Assembly: GCA_003343765.1 (NCBI GenBank)
Contig: QAKO01000101.1
Coordinates: forward strand, 1-9,837
Reading direction: 5' to 3'
Length of the DNA: 9,837 nucleotides
DNA from: Bacillota bacterium
Lineage (GTDB): Bacteria > Bacillota > Clostridia > Christensenellales > Borkfalkiaceae
The position numbers and the translations under genes are program-made. Positions 1-5,911 of the stretch are shown one piece after another. The notes under the pieces were generated by a model. It saw nothing but the letters and a program-made list of their open reading frames with translations. It was not told the DNA's origin and ran no database searches. How positions within the stretch are numbered: the stretch's first letter is position 1; the number at the start of each line of letters is the position of its first letter.

Positions 1-1332
1 TTGTCCGTGCTGGCAAGTTATTTTGAACAGGAATCGCGGTATAAGATCGAAAAAGGCGATTATATTCTGCGTGTCGGCAATTCCAGCGAAGACTTGCAGA
101 CGGCGGCCGCAGTACGGTTCAAGGAAACCGTCACGACGGAAATCTGTAAAAAAATATCCGAAGCGCGGGTGGAAATCCCGGAATTTTTGACGCCTGCGGC
201 ATTGCAGGCTGATTCGGAGCCTGTCGTTGTGGAATATACGGGCGGTATCGTTATGCGCAGAAACGAATATACGTACCAACCGAAATTCGACCAAAGAACG
301 GAAGAGATATATAAAAAGTTCAATGCTCGGGACAAAGCGCGTCTGGTTACGGGAGCGGGGTATTTCGGAAAAACGTACAATCAGACGTTCGGTGCCGTCG
401 GAAAGACGACTTCAAGGCTTTTGAAGAAAGGGATCCCGAATATCTGTATGTGTGACGGGCCGCAGGGACTGAATCTGACGCCTCGTGCCGTGGAAGGAAA
501 GAATCAATGGTTCACGGTGCCTGTCGTGCCTCAGAATCTGCGTTACGGGGTGCTGAAAAAGCTGTTGAATTTGTTTACCCCGAAGGAAAAGGCGGAAAGT
601 TCGGTCTATTATCAATATTGTACGCAATGGCCCTGCGAGACGTTGCTTGCGCAGACTTGGGATTGCGGCTTGCTGTATGAAATGGGCAGGGCGACAGGGT
701 CAGAGCTTTTGGAAACAGGGGTAACGCTCTGGTTGGCACCCGGTATGAATCTTCACAGGAATCCGCTGTGCGGGCGTAATTTTGAATACTATTCGGAAGA
801 TCCGCTTCTGACGGGAAAATTAGCGGCATCCTTGTCACAGGGAGTCAATTCTTGCGGCGGAATTGGGGTAACGTACAAGCATTTTGCGTGTAACGATCGG
901 GAAGAAGAGCGGCAGCGTATGTCGGTGGAAATTTCGGAACGGGCGCTTCGGGAGACGCATCTGAAAGGCTTTGAGATCGCGGTGAAAGAAGGAAACCCGA
1001 AAGCGGTCATGACATCGTATAACCGCATCAACGGCGCTTATGTGTCGAATACACGCGAATTGTGTGTGGATGTCTTGCGGTGCGAATGGGGCTTTTCGGG
1101 GTTGGTCATGACGGACTGGTTTGCTACGGGACGGGATACGGCTGCGGCCGAAGAATGTGTGCCCGCGGGAAATGATCTTGTTATGCCAGGTTCCGTTCAA
1201 ACGCGTAAGAAAGTTTTGCGCGCATATAAAAAAGGGAAAATTCGGGAAAAAGATATGGCTGTTTCCTGTAAACTCATCCTTAAAACCATTATGGAAAGTG
1301 CCGTATATACGGACGGGAGAAAGCCTGAATAA
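1..1332 (+). CDS. GH3 family beta-glycosidase, C-terminal part (5' end outside window)
   Basis: Glycoside hydrolase family 3 enzyme, probably a beta-glucosidase or related exo-glycosidase releasing sugars from oligosaccharides. Only the last 443 codons are present. The first base happens to begin a TTG, but the protein opens inside a domain, so I read it as 5'-truncated by the window edge. Residues 1-42 (SRYKIEKGDYILRVGNSSED) resemble the end of the FnIII-like domain of GH3 enzymes. Residues from about 98 to 430 form the (beta/alpha)8 barrel: DGPQG at 152-156, GRNFEYYSEDP at 258-268, the KH pair at 293-294, and MTDW at 370-373 with Asp372 as the expected nucleophile. FnIII before barrel is the swapped domain order known from Ruminococcus albus-type GH3 enzymes, so the alpha/beta sandwich domain should lie upstream. 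No signal peptide can be judged. Family call is firm; substrate is inferred. Confidence 0.93.
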   Translation: MSVLASYFEQESRYKIEKGDYILRVGNSSEDLQTAAAVRFKETVTTEICKKISEARVEIPEFLTPAALQADSEPVVVEYTGGIVMRRNEYTYQPKFDQRTEEIYKKFNARDKARLVTGAGYFGKTYNQTFGAVGKTTSRLLKKGIPNICMCDGPQGLNLTPRAVEGKNQWFTVPVVPQNLRYGVLKKLLNLFTPKEKAESSVYYQYCTQWPCETLLAQTWDCGLLYEMGRATGSELLETGVTLWLAPGMNLHRNPLCGRNFEYYSEDPLLTGKLAASLSQGVNSCGGIGVTYKHFACNDREEERQRMSVEISERALRETHLKGFEIAVKEGNPKAVMTSYNRINGAYVSNTRELCVDVLRCEWGFSGLVMTDWFATGRDTAAAEECVPAGNDLVMPGSVQTRKKVLRAYKKGKIREKDMAVSCKLILKTIMESAVYTDGRKPE

Positions 1333-1372
1333 AGTCCCGTAGAAGTTTTCGAGCATTTCATGGTTTTGAAAG

Positions 1373-1388
1373 TGATAAAATTTTATCA
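1373..1388. promoter_or_regulatory. AT-rich perfect 16-bp palindrome between GH3 gene and rarA
   Basis: TGATAAAATTTTATCA is a perfect inverted repeat with no loop, lying in the 156-bp gap between the GH3 stop codon and the rarA start. It has only two G/C base pairs and no T-tract follows it on the plus strand, so it is a poor intrinsic terminator. It could be an operator site or simply AT-rich spacer. I found no convincing sigma-A promoter in this gap, so rarA may be read from upstream or from a weak promoter. The rest of the gap (1333-1372, 1389-1471) shows nothing I can name. Confidence 0.3.
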
Positions 1389-1478
1389 AAAAACTGCGTG
1401 AATAAAAGATTTCCGTGGATGCGTATCGGGTTACAAACGGATGGAACGCGAAAGAATGTTAAAGGCTTGTGCGGAGGG

Positions 1479-1483
1479 GGAGG
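1479..1483 (+). promoter_or_regulatory. Ribosome binding site deciding the rarA start
   Basis: GGAGG sits five bases before the ATG at 1489, within a purine-rich run. In-frame ATGs at 1441 and 1456 lack a comparable site and would add 16 or 11 residues that do not look like RarA family sequence, so 1489 is preferred. Confidence 0.75.
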
Positions 1484-1488
1484 AAAAG

Positions 1489-2811
1489 ATGTATCAGCCG
1501 ACGTTGTTTGAAAATAATCGGGCGGAGCCGTTGGCGGCGCGTCTGCGTCCGCGCGACCTTTCTGAATTCTGCGGGCAGAACCATCTGCTCGGGGAAGGAA
1601 AAGTTCTGCGGCGGCTGATCGAAAACGATTCGATCGGGTCGATGATTTTTTGGGGTCCGCCCGGTGTAGGCAAAACAACGTTGGCGCGGATCATTGCAAA
1701 CCGAACAAAAGCCAAATTTATTGATTTTTCTGCGGTTACGAGCGGGATCAAAGAAATCAGGCAAGTCATGGAAGAAGCCGAAAAGGGAAGGCGGTTCGGC
1801 GAAAAGACTATTCTCTTTGTGGATGAAATTCATCGTTTCAACAAAGCGCAGCAGGATGCGTTTTTGCCGTATGTGGAAAAGGGGAGTATCATCCTGATCG
1901 GTGCGACCACGGAAAATCCTTCGTTTGAGGTCAACGGGGCGTTGCTTTCGAGATGCAAGGTATTTGTCCTGCAGGCGCTCAGTACAGAGGAATTGGTGGG
2001 ACTTTTGAAGCGGGCTTTGAGCGATGAACGGGGCTTCGGCAATGAGCAAGTCGAAATTTCGGAAGAATTGATCCGTGCGATCGCGAATTTTGCGAACGGG
2101 GATGCCCGTTCCGCGCTTTCTACACTGGAAATGGCGGTTCTGAACGGGGATCACAAAGGGGAAAAGACATCTGTTACAAAAGAGACGGTGGAACAGTGCA
2201 TTTCCAGAAAATCGCTGCTTTACGACAAAAACGGAGAAGAGCATTACAACCTGATTTCCGCTCTGCATAAATCGATGCGCAATTCCGATCCGGATGCGGC
2301 GGTATACTGGCTAGCGCGGATGTTGGAGGCAGGCGAAGATCCGCTGTACATAGCGAGGCGCGTGACCCGATTTGCGAGCGAAGATGTGGGGTTGGCGGAT
2401 CCTCGTGCGCTGGAGATCGCTGTGGCTGCCTATCAGGCGTGTCATCTGATCGGCATGCCGGAATGTACGGTACATCTGACACAGGCTGTCGTATATATGT
2501 CGCTGGCGCCGAAGTCGAACGCCCTGTATGTTGCGTACGGGAGGGCAAGAAAGGATGCACTTGCGCAGCTGTCCGAACCTGTTCCGCTTGTGATACGCAA
2601 TGCACCGACGAAGCTGATGAAAGAGTTGGATTACGGTAAGGGTTATCAATATGCGCATGATACGGATGATAAATTGACCGATATGCAATGTTTGCCCGAT
2701 TCTCTGATCGGCAGGGAGTATTACACGCCGACAGAAGAAGGCCAGGAGATAAAATTCAAAGCGCGGCTTCAGGATATCAAGGACTGGAAAAAATTACATG
2801 GGAAAAAATAG
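1489..2811 (+). CDS. rarA: Replication-associated recombination protein RarA (MgsA), AAA+ ATPase
   Basis: Cytoplasmic AAA+ ATPase of the RarA/MgsA/WRNIP1 family, related to clamp-loader subunits and RuvB, acting at stalled replication forks. From the chosen start the protein is 440 residues, the normal family length. Visible motifs: PLAARLRP near 15-22, Walker A GPPGVGKT at 56-63, Walker B ILFVDEIHRF at 108-117, sensor 1 GATTEN at 138-143, the arginine-finger SRC at 154-156 and sensor 2 GDARSAL at 204-210. The C-terminal half carries the family's helical oligomerisation region, including RRVTRFASEDVGLADPRA. Residues 3-7 read QPTLF, similar to a sliding-clamp binding peptide. The flavodoxin gene starts 41 bp downstream on the same strand and may be cotranscribed, with no obvious functional link. 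Intact; very sure of identity. Confidence 0.97.
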   Translation: MYQPTLFENNRAEPLAARLRPRDLSEFCGQNHLLGEGKVLRRLIENDSIGSMIFWGPPGVGKTTLARIIANRTKAKFIDFSAVTSGIKEIRQVMEEAEKGRRFGEKTILFVDEIHRFNKAQQDAFLPYVEKGSIILIGATTENPSFEVNGALLSRCKVFVLQALSTEELVGLLKRALSDERGFGNEQVEISEELIRAIANFANGDARSALSTLEMAVLNGDHKGEKTSVTKETVEQCISRKSLLYDKNGEEHYNLISALHKSMRNSDPDAAVYWLARMLEAGEDPLYIARRVTRFASEDVGLADPRALEIAVAAYQACHLIGMPECTVHLTQAVVYMSLAPKSNALYVAYGRARKDALAQLSEPVPLVIRNAPTKLMKELDYGKGYQYAHDTDDKLTDMQCLPDSLIGREYYTPTEEGQEIKFKARLQDIKDWKKLHGKK

Positions 2812-2852
2812 AAAAAATTTTTTCGGAAATACAGATACAGGAGAAAAGAGAA

Positions 2853-3386
2853 ATGAATAAGACGGCGGTCGTATATTTTTCGCACAGCGGGATGAATTAT
2901 GCCAAGGGCAGGATTGTTCGACTGGAAAAAGGCAATACGAAAGTCGCAGCCGAAAAGATAGCGGGTTATTGCGGCGCGGCGTTATTTGAATTAAAAGAAG
3001 CGGATGCGTATCCGGAAGATTACAGAGAATGCGTGGAGAGAGCGAAGCGGGAAATGCAGGCGGATGCAAGGCCTGCCTTGAAGGAATATGTTGATGTTTC
3101 CGCGTATGACAAAATTTTTCTGGGCTATCCGAACTGGTGCGGTACGATGCCGAAGATCGTATGGACTTTTCTGGAACGCGCTGATTTTGCGGGCAAGAAA
3201 ATTTATCCGTTCTGCACAAATGAAGGAAGCGGCGCGGGCAGGAGCGGACAGGACATCATAAAACTGTGTCCTGATGCGACGGTTTCGGAAGTGCTGCCTA
3301 TCCGCGGTTCCGACGTTGCTGCCTCGGACGGATTGTTGCGGGATTGGGTTGAGAAAATTTTGACAAAGACGGGATACGAGAACTGA
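2853..3386 (+). CDS. Flavodoxin (Flavodoxin_4-like), FMN-binding electron carrier
   Basis: Protein of 177 residues with a flavodoxin fold, expected to bind FMN and shuttle electrons in the cytoplasm; its redox partner is unknown. The first strand and phosphate loop are YFSHSG at 8-13, continuing to GNTKVAAEKIA at 27-37, so the loop carries about a dozen extra residues as I recall for Flavodoxin_4-like proteins. The second FMN loop is GYPNWCGTMPKIVWTFLE at 91-108 and the third is CTNEGSGAGRSGQD at 121-134. The start is ATG 2853, nine bases after AGGAG at 2839-2843; an in-frame extension further upstream would run into rarA and is rejected. It follows rarA by 41 bp and is probably cotranscribed. 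No clear intrinsic terminator follows; only a 4-bp stem is visible around 3423-3437. Confidence 0.9.
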   Translation: MNKTAVVYFSHSGMNYAKGRIVRLEKGNTKVAAEKIAGYCGAALFELKEADAYPEDYRECVERAKREMQADARPALKEYVDVSAYDKIFLGYPNWCGTMPKIVWTFLERADFAGKKIYPFCTNEGSGAGRSGQDIIKLCPDATVSEVLPIRGSDVAASDGLLRDWVEKILTKTGYEN

Positions 3387-3449
3387 AATTGCGAGCCGAC
3401 CAGGTGATGCGGTTTTAAAAGTCACTGTTAAAAAGTGTAATATTTTTTA

Positions 3450-3478
3450 TTGACGTTTGTATTGATTTATGATATATT
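3450..3478 (+). promoter_or_regulatory. Sigma-A promoter of the GPP34-like gene, extended -10
   Basis: TTGACG at 3450-3455 and TATATT at 3473-3478 are separated by exactly 17 bp, and TG at 3470-3471 forms an extended -10. Start of transcription is predicted near 3485, giving a leader of about 30 bases with a Shine-Dalgarno (GAAGG, 3501-3505) before the ATG at 3515. This is the best promoter match in the window and separates this gene from the rarA-flavodoxin unit. Confidence 0.75.
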
Positions 3479-3514
3479 GAAAAGGTCAAATGCTGAGAAA
3501 GAAGGGTGGATTTT

Positions 3515-4162
3515 ATGGGTTTATCTCTTTCGCAGAGTTATTTTCTTTGTGGTTTAAATAAAAAGGGAAAAATTTCTCCGCGGAAAACGGAAACGGTTGT
3601 AAGTATGACTGCTTCCGTAGTGGTTGAACTTTTGCTGGAGAATGTTTTTTCCTGCGAAAAAAAACGCTTAAAGGCGAACTGTGCATTGCCGGAAAACAGG
3701 GGATATCTTGTATCTGTCTATGAATTTGTCAAGGCAAAACAACCGGTGAAGGTAGAAAAAGTGATCGAACATTATGGCCTTACTTTTTCGGGAAAATATA
3801 TGCGTGCTGTGACGGACAGTATCGGAAATTCTTTGTCGTCGGCGGGTTATGTCAGCAAGAAGAAAGCGGGTTTTTTTCGGAACAAAAATGCGTATATTCC
3901 TGATCCGAAAGCGGTAGAAGAGGCTGTATTGCCGCTACGGGCTGAGTTTCTGGAAGGAAGCGAGTTGACGGCGGAAACGGTTGTGCTGGCAGTACTTTTG
4001 GATAAGTGCGGGAATCTGAAACGATATTTTACGTCCAGAGGAAGAAAGATCATCCGAAAACGGCTGAAAGAAATCAGGAATACACCACAGTATGAGATCG
4101 TACAAAAAGCCGTGGCGTGTACAGATGTTTTCTTGGAATGGATCAATCTGCATACAAAATGA
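3515..4162 (+). CDS. GPP34 (GOLPH3-like) family protein
   Basis: Protein of 215 residues that resembles the GPP34/GOLPH3 domain family. GOLPH3 in eukaryotes is a peripheral Golgi protein binding phosphatidylinositol 4-phosphate; the role of bacterial members is not established, so none is claimed. The family pattern runs through the whole length: LSLSQSYFLCGLNKKGKI at 3-20, VVVELLLENVFSCEKKRL at 35-52, the helix VYEFVKAKQPVKVEKVI at 68-84, SLSSAGYVSKKK at 107-117, and LLDKCGNLKRYFTSRGRKII at 161-180, which aligns with the long amphipathic helix and basic stretch of the family. No signal peptide or membrane segment is visible. Start: ATG 3515, nine bases after GAAGG; an in-frame GTG at 3506 overlaps that site and is less likely. 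It has its own promoter and terminator, so it is probably monocistronic. Assignment is by eye; a lone unknown family is the alternative. Confidence 0.62.
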   Translation: MGLSLSQSYFLCGLNKKGKISPRKTETVVSMTASVVVELLLENVFSCEKKRLKANCALPENRGYLVSVYEFVKAKQPVKVEKVIEHYGLTFSGKYMRAVTDSIGNSLSSAGYVSKKKAGFFRNKNAYIPDPKAVEEAVLPLRAEFLEGSELTAETVVLAVLLDKCGNLKRYFTSRGRKIIRKRLKEIRNTPQYEIVQKAVACTDVFLEWINLHTK

Positions 4163-4570
4163 CGGAAAGAACATATTCCGATGCAATACGAATGAAGCAG
4201 ACTATGTTCGTTACACTCTTTATTCTGAACTTAAATCGATCACTTCGGAAAAGAAAACGTCGCGGAGCGGCGAGGCTCGCTATGCTGAAAAAGACAGGCG
4301 ATTGATGGCAGCTGCGATGGGCGGTTTGCCTGCCGAGGGGAAATTTTATCTGTCAATAAATTTTGAACAGATGGAACGATTCGTCCTGTTTTCCGATTTT
4401 TTGATTTTTACTGCCGGGCGCAGCAGATAAAGGAAAAGAGTATAATGTGCGATCAACCCCGCGCAAATTGTTTTTTTTGAATTTTTATAGTATCGGGGTA
4501 TGGTTGGAGCAATAATTTCGCGGCGAAATTGAAAAACTGTTATTTGGAATGATAATGTAGACAAAGAAAT
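4163..4570. other. 408-bp stretch without a convincing gene
   Basis: Between the GPP34-like gene and the terminator hairpin I see no recognisable protein or RNA. A plus-strand frame stays open from within the GPP34-like gene to 4430 but has no good start, no Shine-Dalgarno and no family resemblance. An ATG at 4159 overlaps the GPP34 stop (ATGA) and opens a 48-residue frame to 4305, also without a ribosome site. GAACATA (4168-4174) and TATGTTC (4204-4210) could pair across a 29-base loop. TATAAT occurs at 4441-4446 without a matching -35. If transcription from 3485 runs to the terminator at 4571, this would be a 3' untranslated region of about 400 bases, or the remnant of a decayed gene. Confidence 0.5.
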
Positions 4571-4614
4571 AAAAAAGCAAGGCGCGCAAATTTTTTTGCG
4601 CGCCTTGCTTTTTT
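4571..4614. terminator. Bidirectional intrinsic terminator, perfect 20-bp stem
   Basis: Left arm 4571-4590 and right arm 4595-4614 are exact reverse complements with a TTTT loop. The GC-rich core (GCAAGGCGCGC) is flanked by A-runs on one side and T-runs on the other, so on either strand the hairpin is followed by a U-tract. It sits between the convergent GPP34-like gene (+) and ychF (-) and should end both transcripts. Confidence 0.92.
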
Positions 4615-4638
4615 ACTGATAAAATTTTGAGTGATTCT

Positions 4639-5736
4639 TTAAACGTTAAAGCGGAACAGAACGACGTCTCCGTCCTTGATGACGTAATCTTTGCCTTCCG
4701 AACGGACTTTTCCTTTTTCCTTTGCGGCGTTGTAATTACCGCATTCGAGGAGAGTCTGCCAGTCCACGACTTCGGCGCGGATAAATCCTTTTTCGAAGTC
4801 GGTGTGAATCTTTCCGGCTGCCTGCGGCGCTTTTGTGCCTTTGGTGATCGTCCAGGCGCGCGTTTCTTTTTCGCCTGCCGTAAGGTAGCTGATGAGGCCG
4901 AGCAGGGAATAGGATTTTTTGATCAGGCGGGAAAGTCCGCTTTCGGTAAGCCCGAGTTCTTCCAGGAACATCTGTGCTTCATCGGGCGGAAGTTGGGAAA
5001 GTTCTTCTTCTGTTTTTGCGCAGATGACGAGCACTTCACTTCCTTCTTTTGCGGCAAATTCTTCTACCTGCTTTACGAACGGCAGATCTGCGTCGGATTT
5101 GCCCATATCCTTTTCGGAGATATTGGCGGCATAGATGACGGGCTTGGAAGTGAGCAGGAACAAATTCTGCATAAATTCCTGTTCTTCGTCGGAAATCTGC
5201 ATGGTTCTGGCGCACTGTTCTTTGGAAAGATGGTCGTAAACTTTCTGCAAAAATTCAGCTTCGGCGAGGAATTTTTTATCGCCGCCTTTGGCGGAATTCT
5301 TGGCGCGGTCGAGCCGCCTTTGAACGGTTTCCATGTCCGAGAGAATGAGCTCGAGATTGATCGTGCCGATATCGCGAACGGGATCGATGGAGTTTTCGAC
5401 GTGTGTAATGTTTTCGTCTTCGAAGCAGCGCACGACATGGACGATCGCGTCGACTTCGCGGATATGGGAAAGGAATTTATTCCCCAGTCCTTCGCCGTGC
5501 GATGCGCCCTTGACAAGTCCCGCAATGTCGACAAATTCGATGACGGCAGGCGTAATTTTTTTGCTGTCGTAGAGGGCGGCGAGCTTGTCCAGCCGTTCAT
5601 CGGGAACGGCGACGACGCCGACGTTGGGTTCGATGGTGCAGAAAGGATAATTGGCGGCTTCTGCGCCCGCATGCGTGATGGCGTTAAAGAGTGTGGATTT
5701 TCCGACGTTCGGAAGACCGACGACACCTAATTTCAT
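4639..5736 (-). CDS. ychF: YchF/OLA1 family ATPase (Obg-like)
   Basis: Universally conserved P-loop protein of the Obg/YchF (OLA1) family, 365 residues, the usual length. It binds ribosomes and hydrolyses ATP rather than GTP; in E. coli it is linked to translation and oxidative-stress response. Visible motifs: G1 GLPNVGKST at 7-15, switch region PFCTIEPNVG at 31-40, G3 DIAGLVKGAS at 70-79, and NISE at 205-208 replacing NKxD, the change known to underlie ATP preference. A coiled-coil arm spans about 125-195 and the C-terminal TGS domain about 282-365, with GKIHTDFEKGFIRAEV. ATG at 5736 is preceded by AGAGG with about eight bases of spacing. It is transcribed divergently from argS from its own promoter, and its leader carries an exact repeat pair. 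No sense TTA, CTA or TCA codon is apparent, leaving a full-length open antisense frame. Confidence 0.97.
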   Translation of the reverse strand: MKLGVVGLPNVGKSTLFNAITHAGAEAANYPFCTIEPNVGVVAVPDERLDKLAALYDSKKITPAVIEFVDIAGLVKGASHGEGLGNKFLSHIREVDAIVHVVRCFEDENITHVENSIDPVRDIGTINLELILSDMETVQRRLDRAKNSAKGGDKKFLAEAEFLQKVYDHLSKEQCARTMQISDEEQEFMQNLFLLTSKPVIYAANISEKDMGKSDADLPFVKQVEEFAAKEGSEVLVICAKTEEELSQLPPDEAQMFLEELGLTESGLSRLIKKSYSLLGLISYLTAGEKETRAWTITKGTKAPQAAGKIHTDFEKGFIRAEVVDWQTLLECGNYNAAKEKGKVRSEGKDYVIKDGDVVLFRFNV

Positions 5737-5749
5737 GATAAATACCTCT

Positions 5750-5781
5750 GTGCAGTGTACGGCATGGGGACCGTGCAGTGT
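5750..5781. repeat. Direct repeat pair GTGCAGTGT in the ychF leader
   Basis: The 9-mer GTGCAGTGT occurs at 5750-5758 and again at 5773-5781, 23 bp apart. Between the copies ACGG (5759-5762) and CCGT (5771-5774) can pair. The block lies between the predicted ychF transcription start (near 5788) and its Shine-Dalgarno, so it could be an operator or an RNA element in the 5' untranslated region. Function is unknown. Confidence 0.45.
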
Positions 5782-5794
5782 TCATACTTCTTTT

Positions 5795-5822
5795 ATTATA
5801 ATACAAAAAAGAAAATAATCAA
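5795..5822 (-). promoter_or_regulatory. Putative sigma-A promoter of ychF
   Basis: Read on the minus strand, TTGATT (5822-5817) and a perfect TATAAT (5800-5795) are 16 bp apart. Transcription would begin near 5788, giving a leader of about 50 bases before the ychF ATG. Confidence 0.6.
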
Positions 5823-5837
5823 AATAAAAGGCGGGGC

Positions 5838-5867
5838 AAAAGCTGAAAAAGTTGTCAAAAAGCTGAA
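5838..5867. repeat. Direct repeat pair AAAAGCTGAA around the argS -35
   Basis: The 10-mer AAAAGCTGAA occurs at 5838-5847 and 5858-5867, offset by exactly 20 bp, close to two helical turns. The copies flank and abut the putative argS -35 (5852-5857). This arrangement would suit a regulator binding one face of the helix, but the A-rich context makes chance repetition possible. Confidence 0.4.
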
Positions 5868-5880
5868 TTTATGATAAACT
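5852..5880 (+). promoter_or_regulatory. Putative promoter of argS
   Basis: TTGTCA (5852-5857) and TAAACT (5875-5880) are 17 bp apart; the -10 matches consensus at four of six positions. Transcription would start near 5887, leaving only about 25 bases before the argS ATG, too short for a T-box or other riboswitch leader. Confidence 0.4.
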
Positions 5881-5911
5881 TGTAAAGAACGAACACAAAA
5901 CAGAGGTAGTT

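Noticed and set aside
3501..3514. GGGTGGA before the GPP34-like gene, reminiscent of the T-box antiterminator sequence
   Set aside because: The match stops after a few bases, there is no leader structure or specifier stem, and the predicted leader is only about 30 bases. It is explained as the Shine-Dalgarno region.
4441..4480. TATAAT and a tiny frame MCDQPRANCFF with an AGGAA upstream
   Set aside because: No -35 at proper spacing, eleven codons only, and nothing downstream that a leader peptide would control.
4346..4564. 72-codon minus-strand frame in the gap before ychF's terminator
   Set aside because: No ribosome site, no recognisable sequence and it lies beyond a terminator with no promoter seen.
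4627..5730. A 367-codon plus-strand open frame covering all of ychF
   Set aside because: It is in codon register with ychF, so it stays open simply because ychF uses no TTA, CTA or TCA codons. The translation is rich in Phe, Gly and Asp and resembles no family, while ychF is unmistakable.
5853..5858. Perfect minus-strand TTGACA, a candidate -35 for ychF
   Set aside because: The sequence 16-18 bp downstream on that strand is GC-rich with no -10; the pair at 5795-5822 fits better.
5737..5911. Possible T-box or riboswitch upstream of argS
   Set aside because: No T-box consensus, no antiterminator/terminator pair, and the likely transcript leader is about 25 bases.
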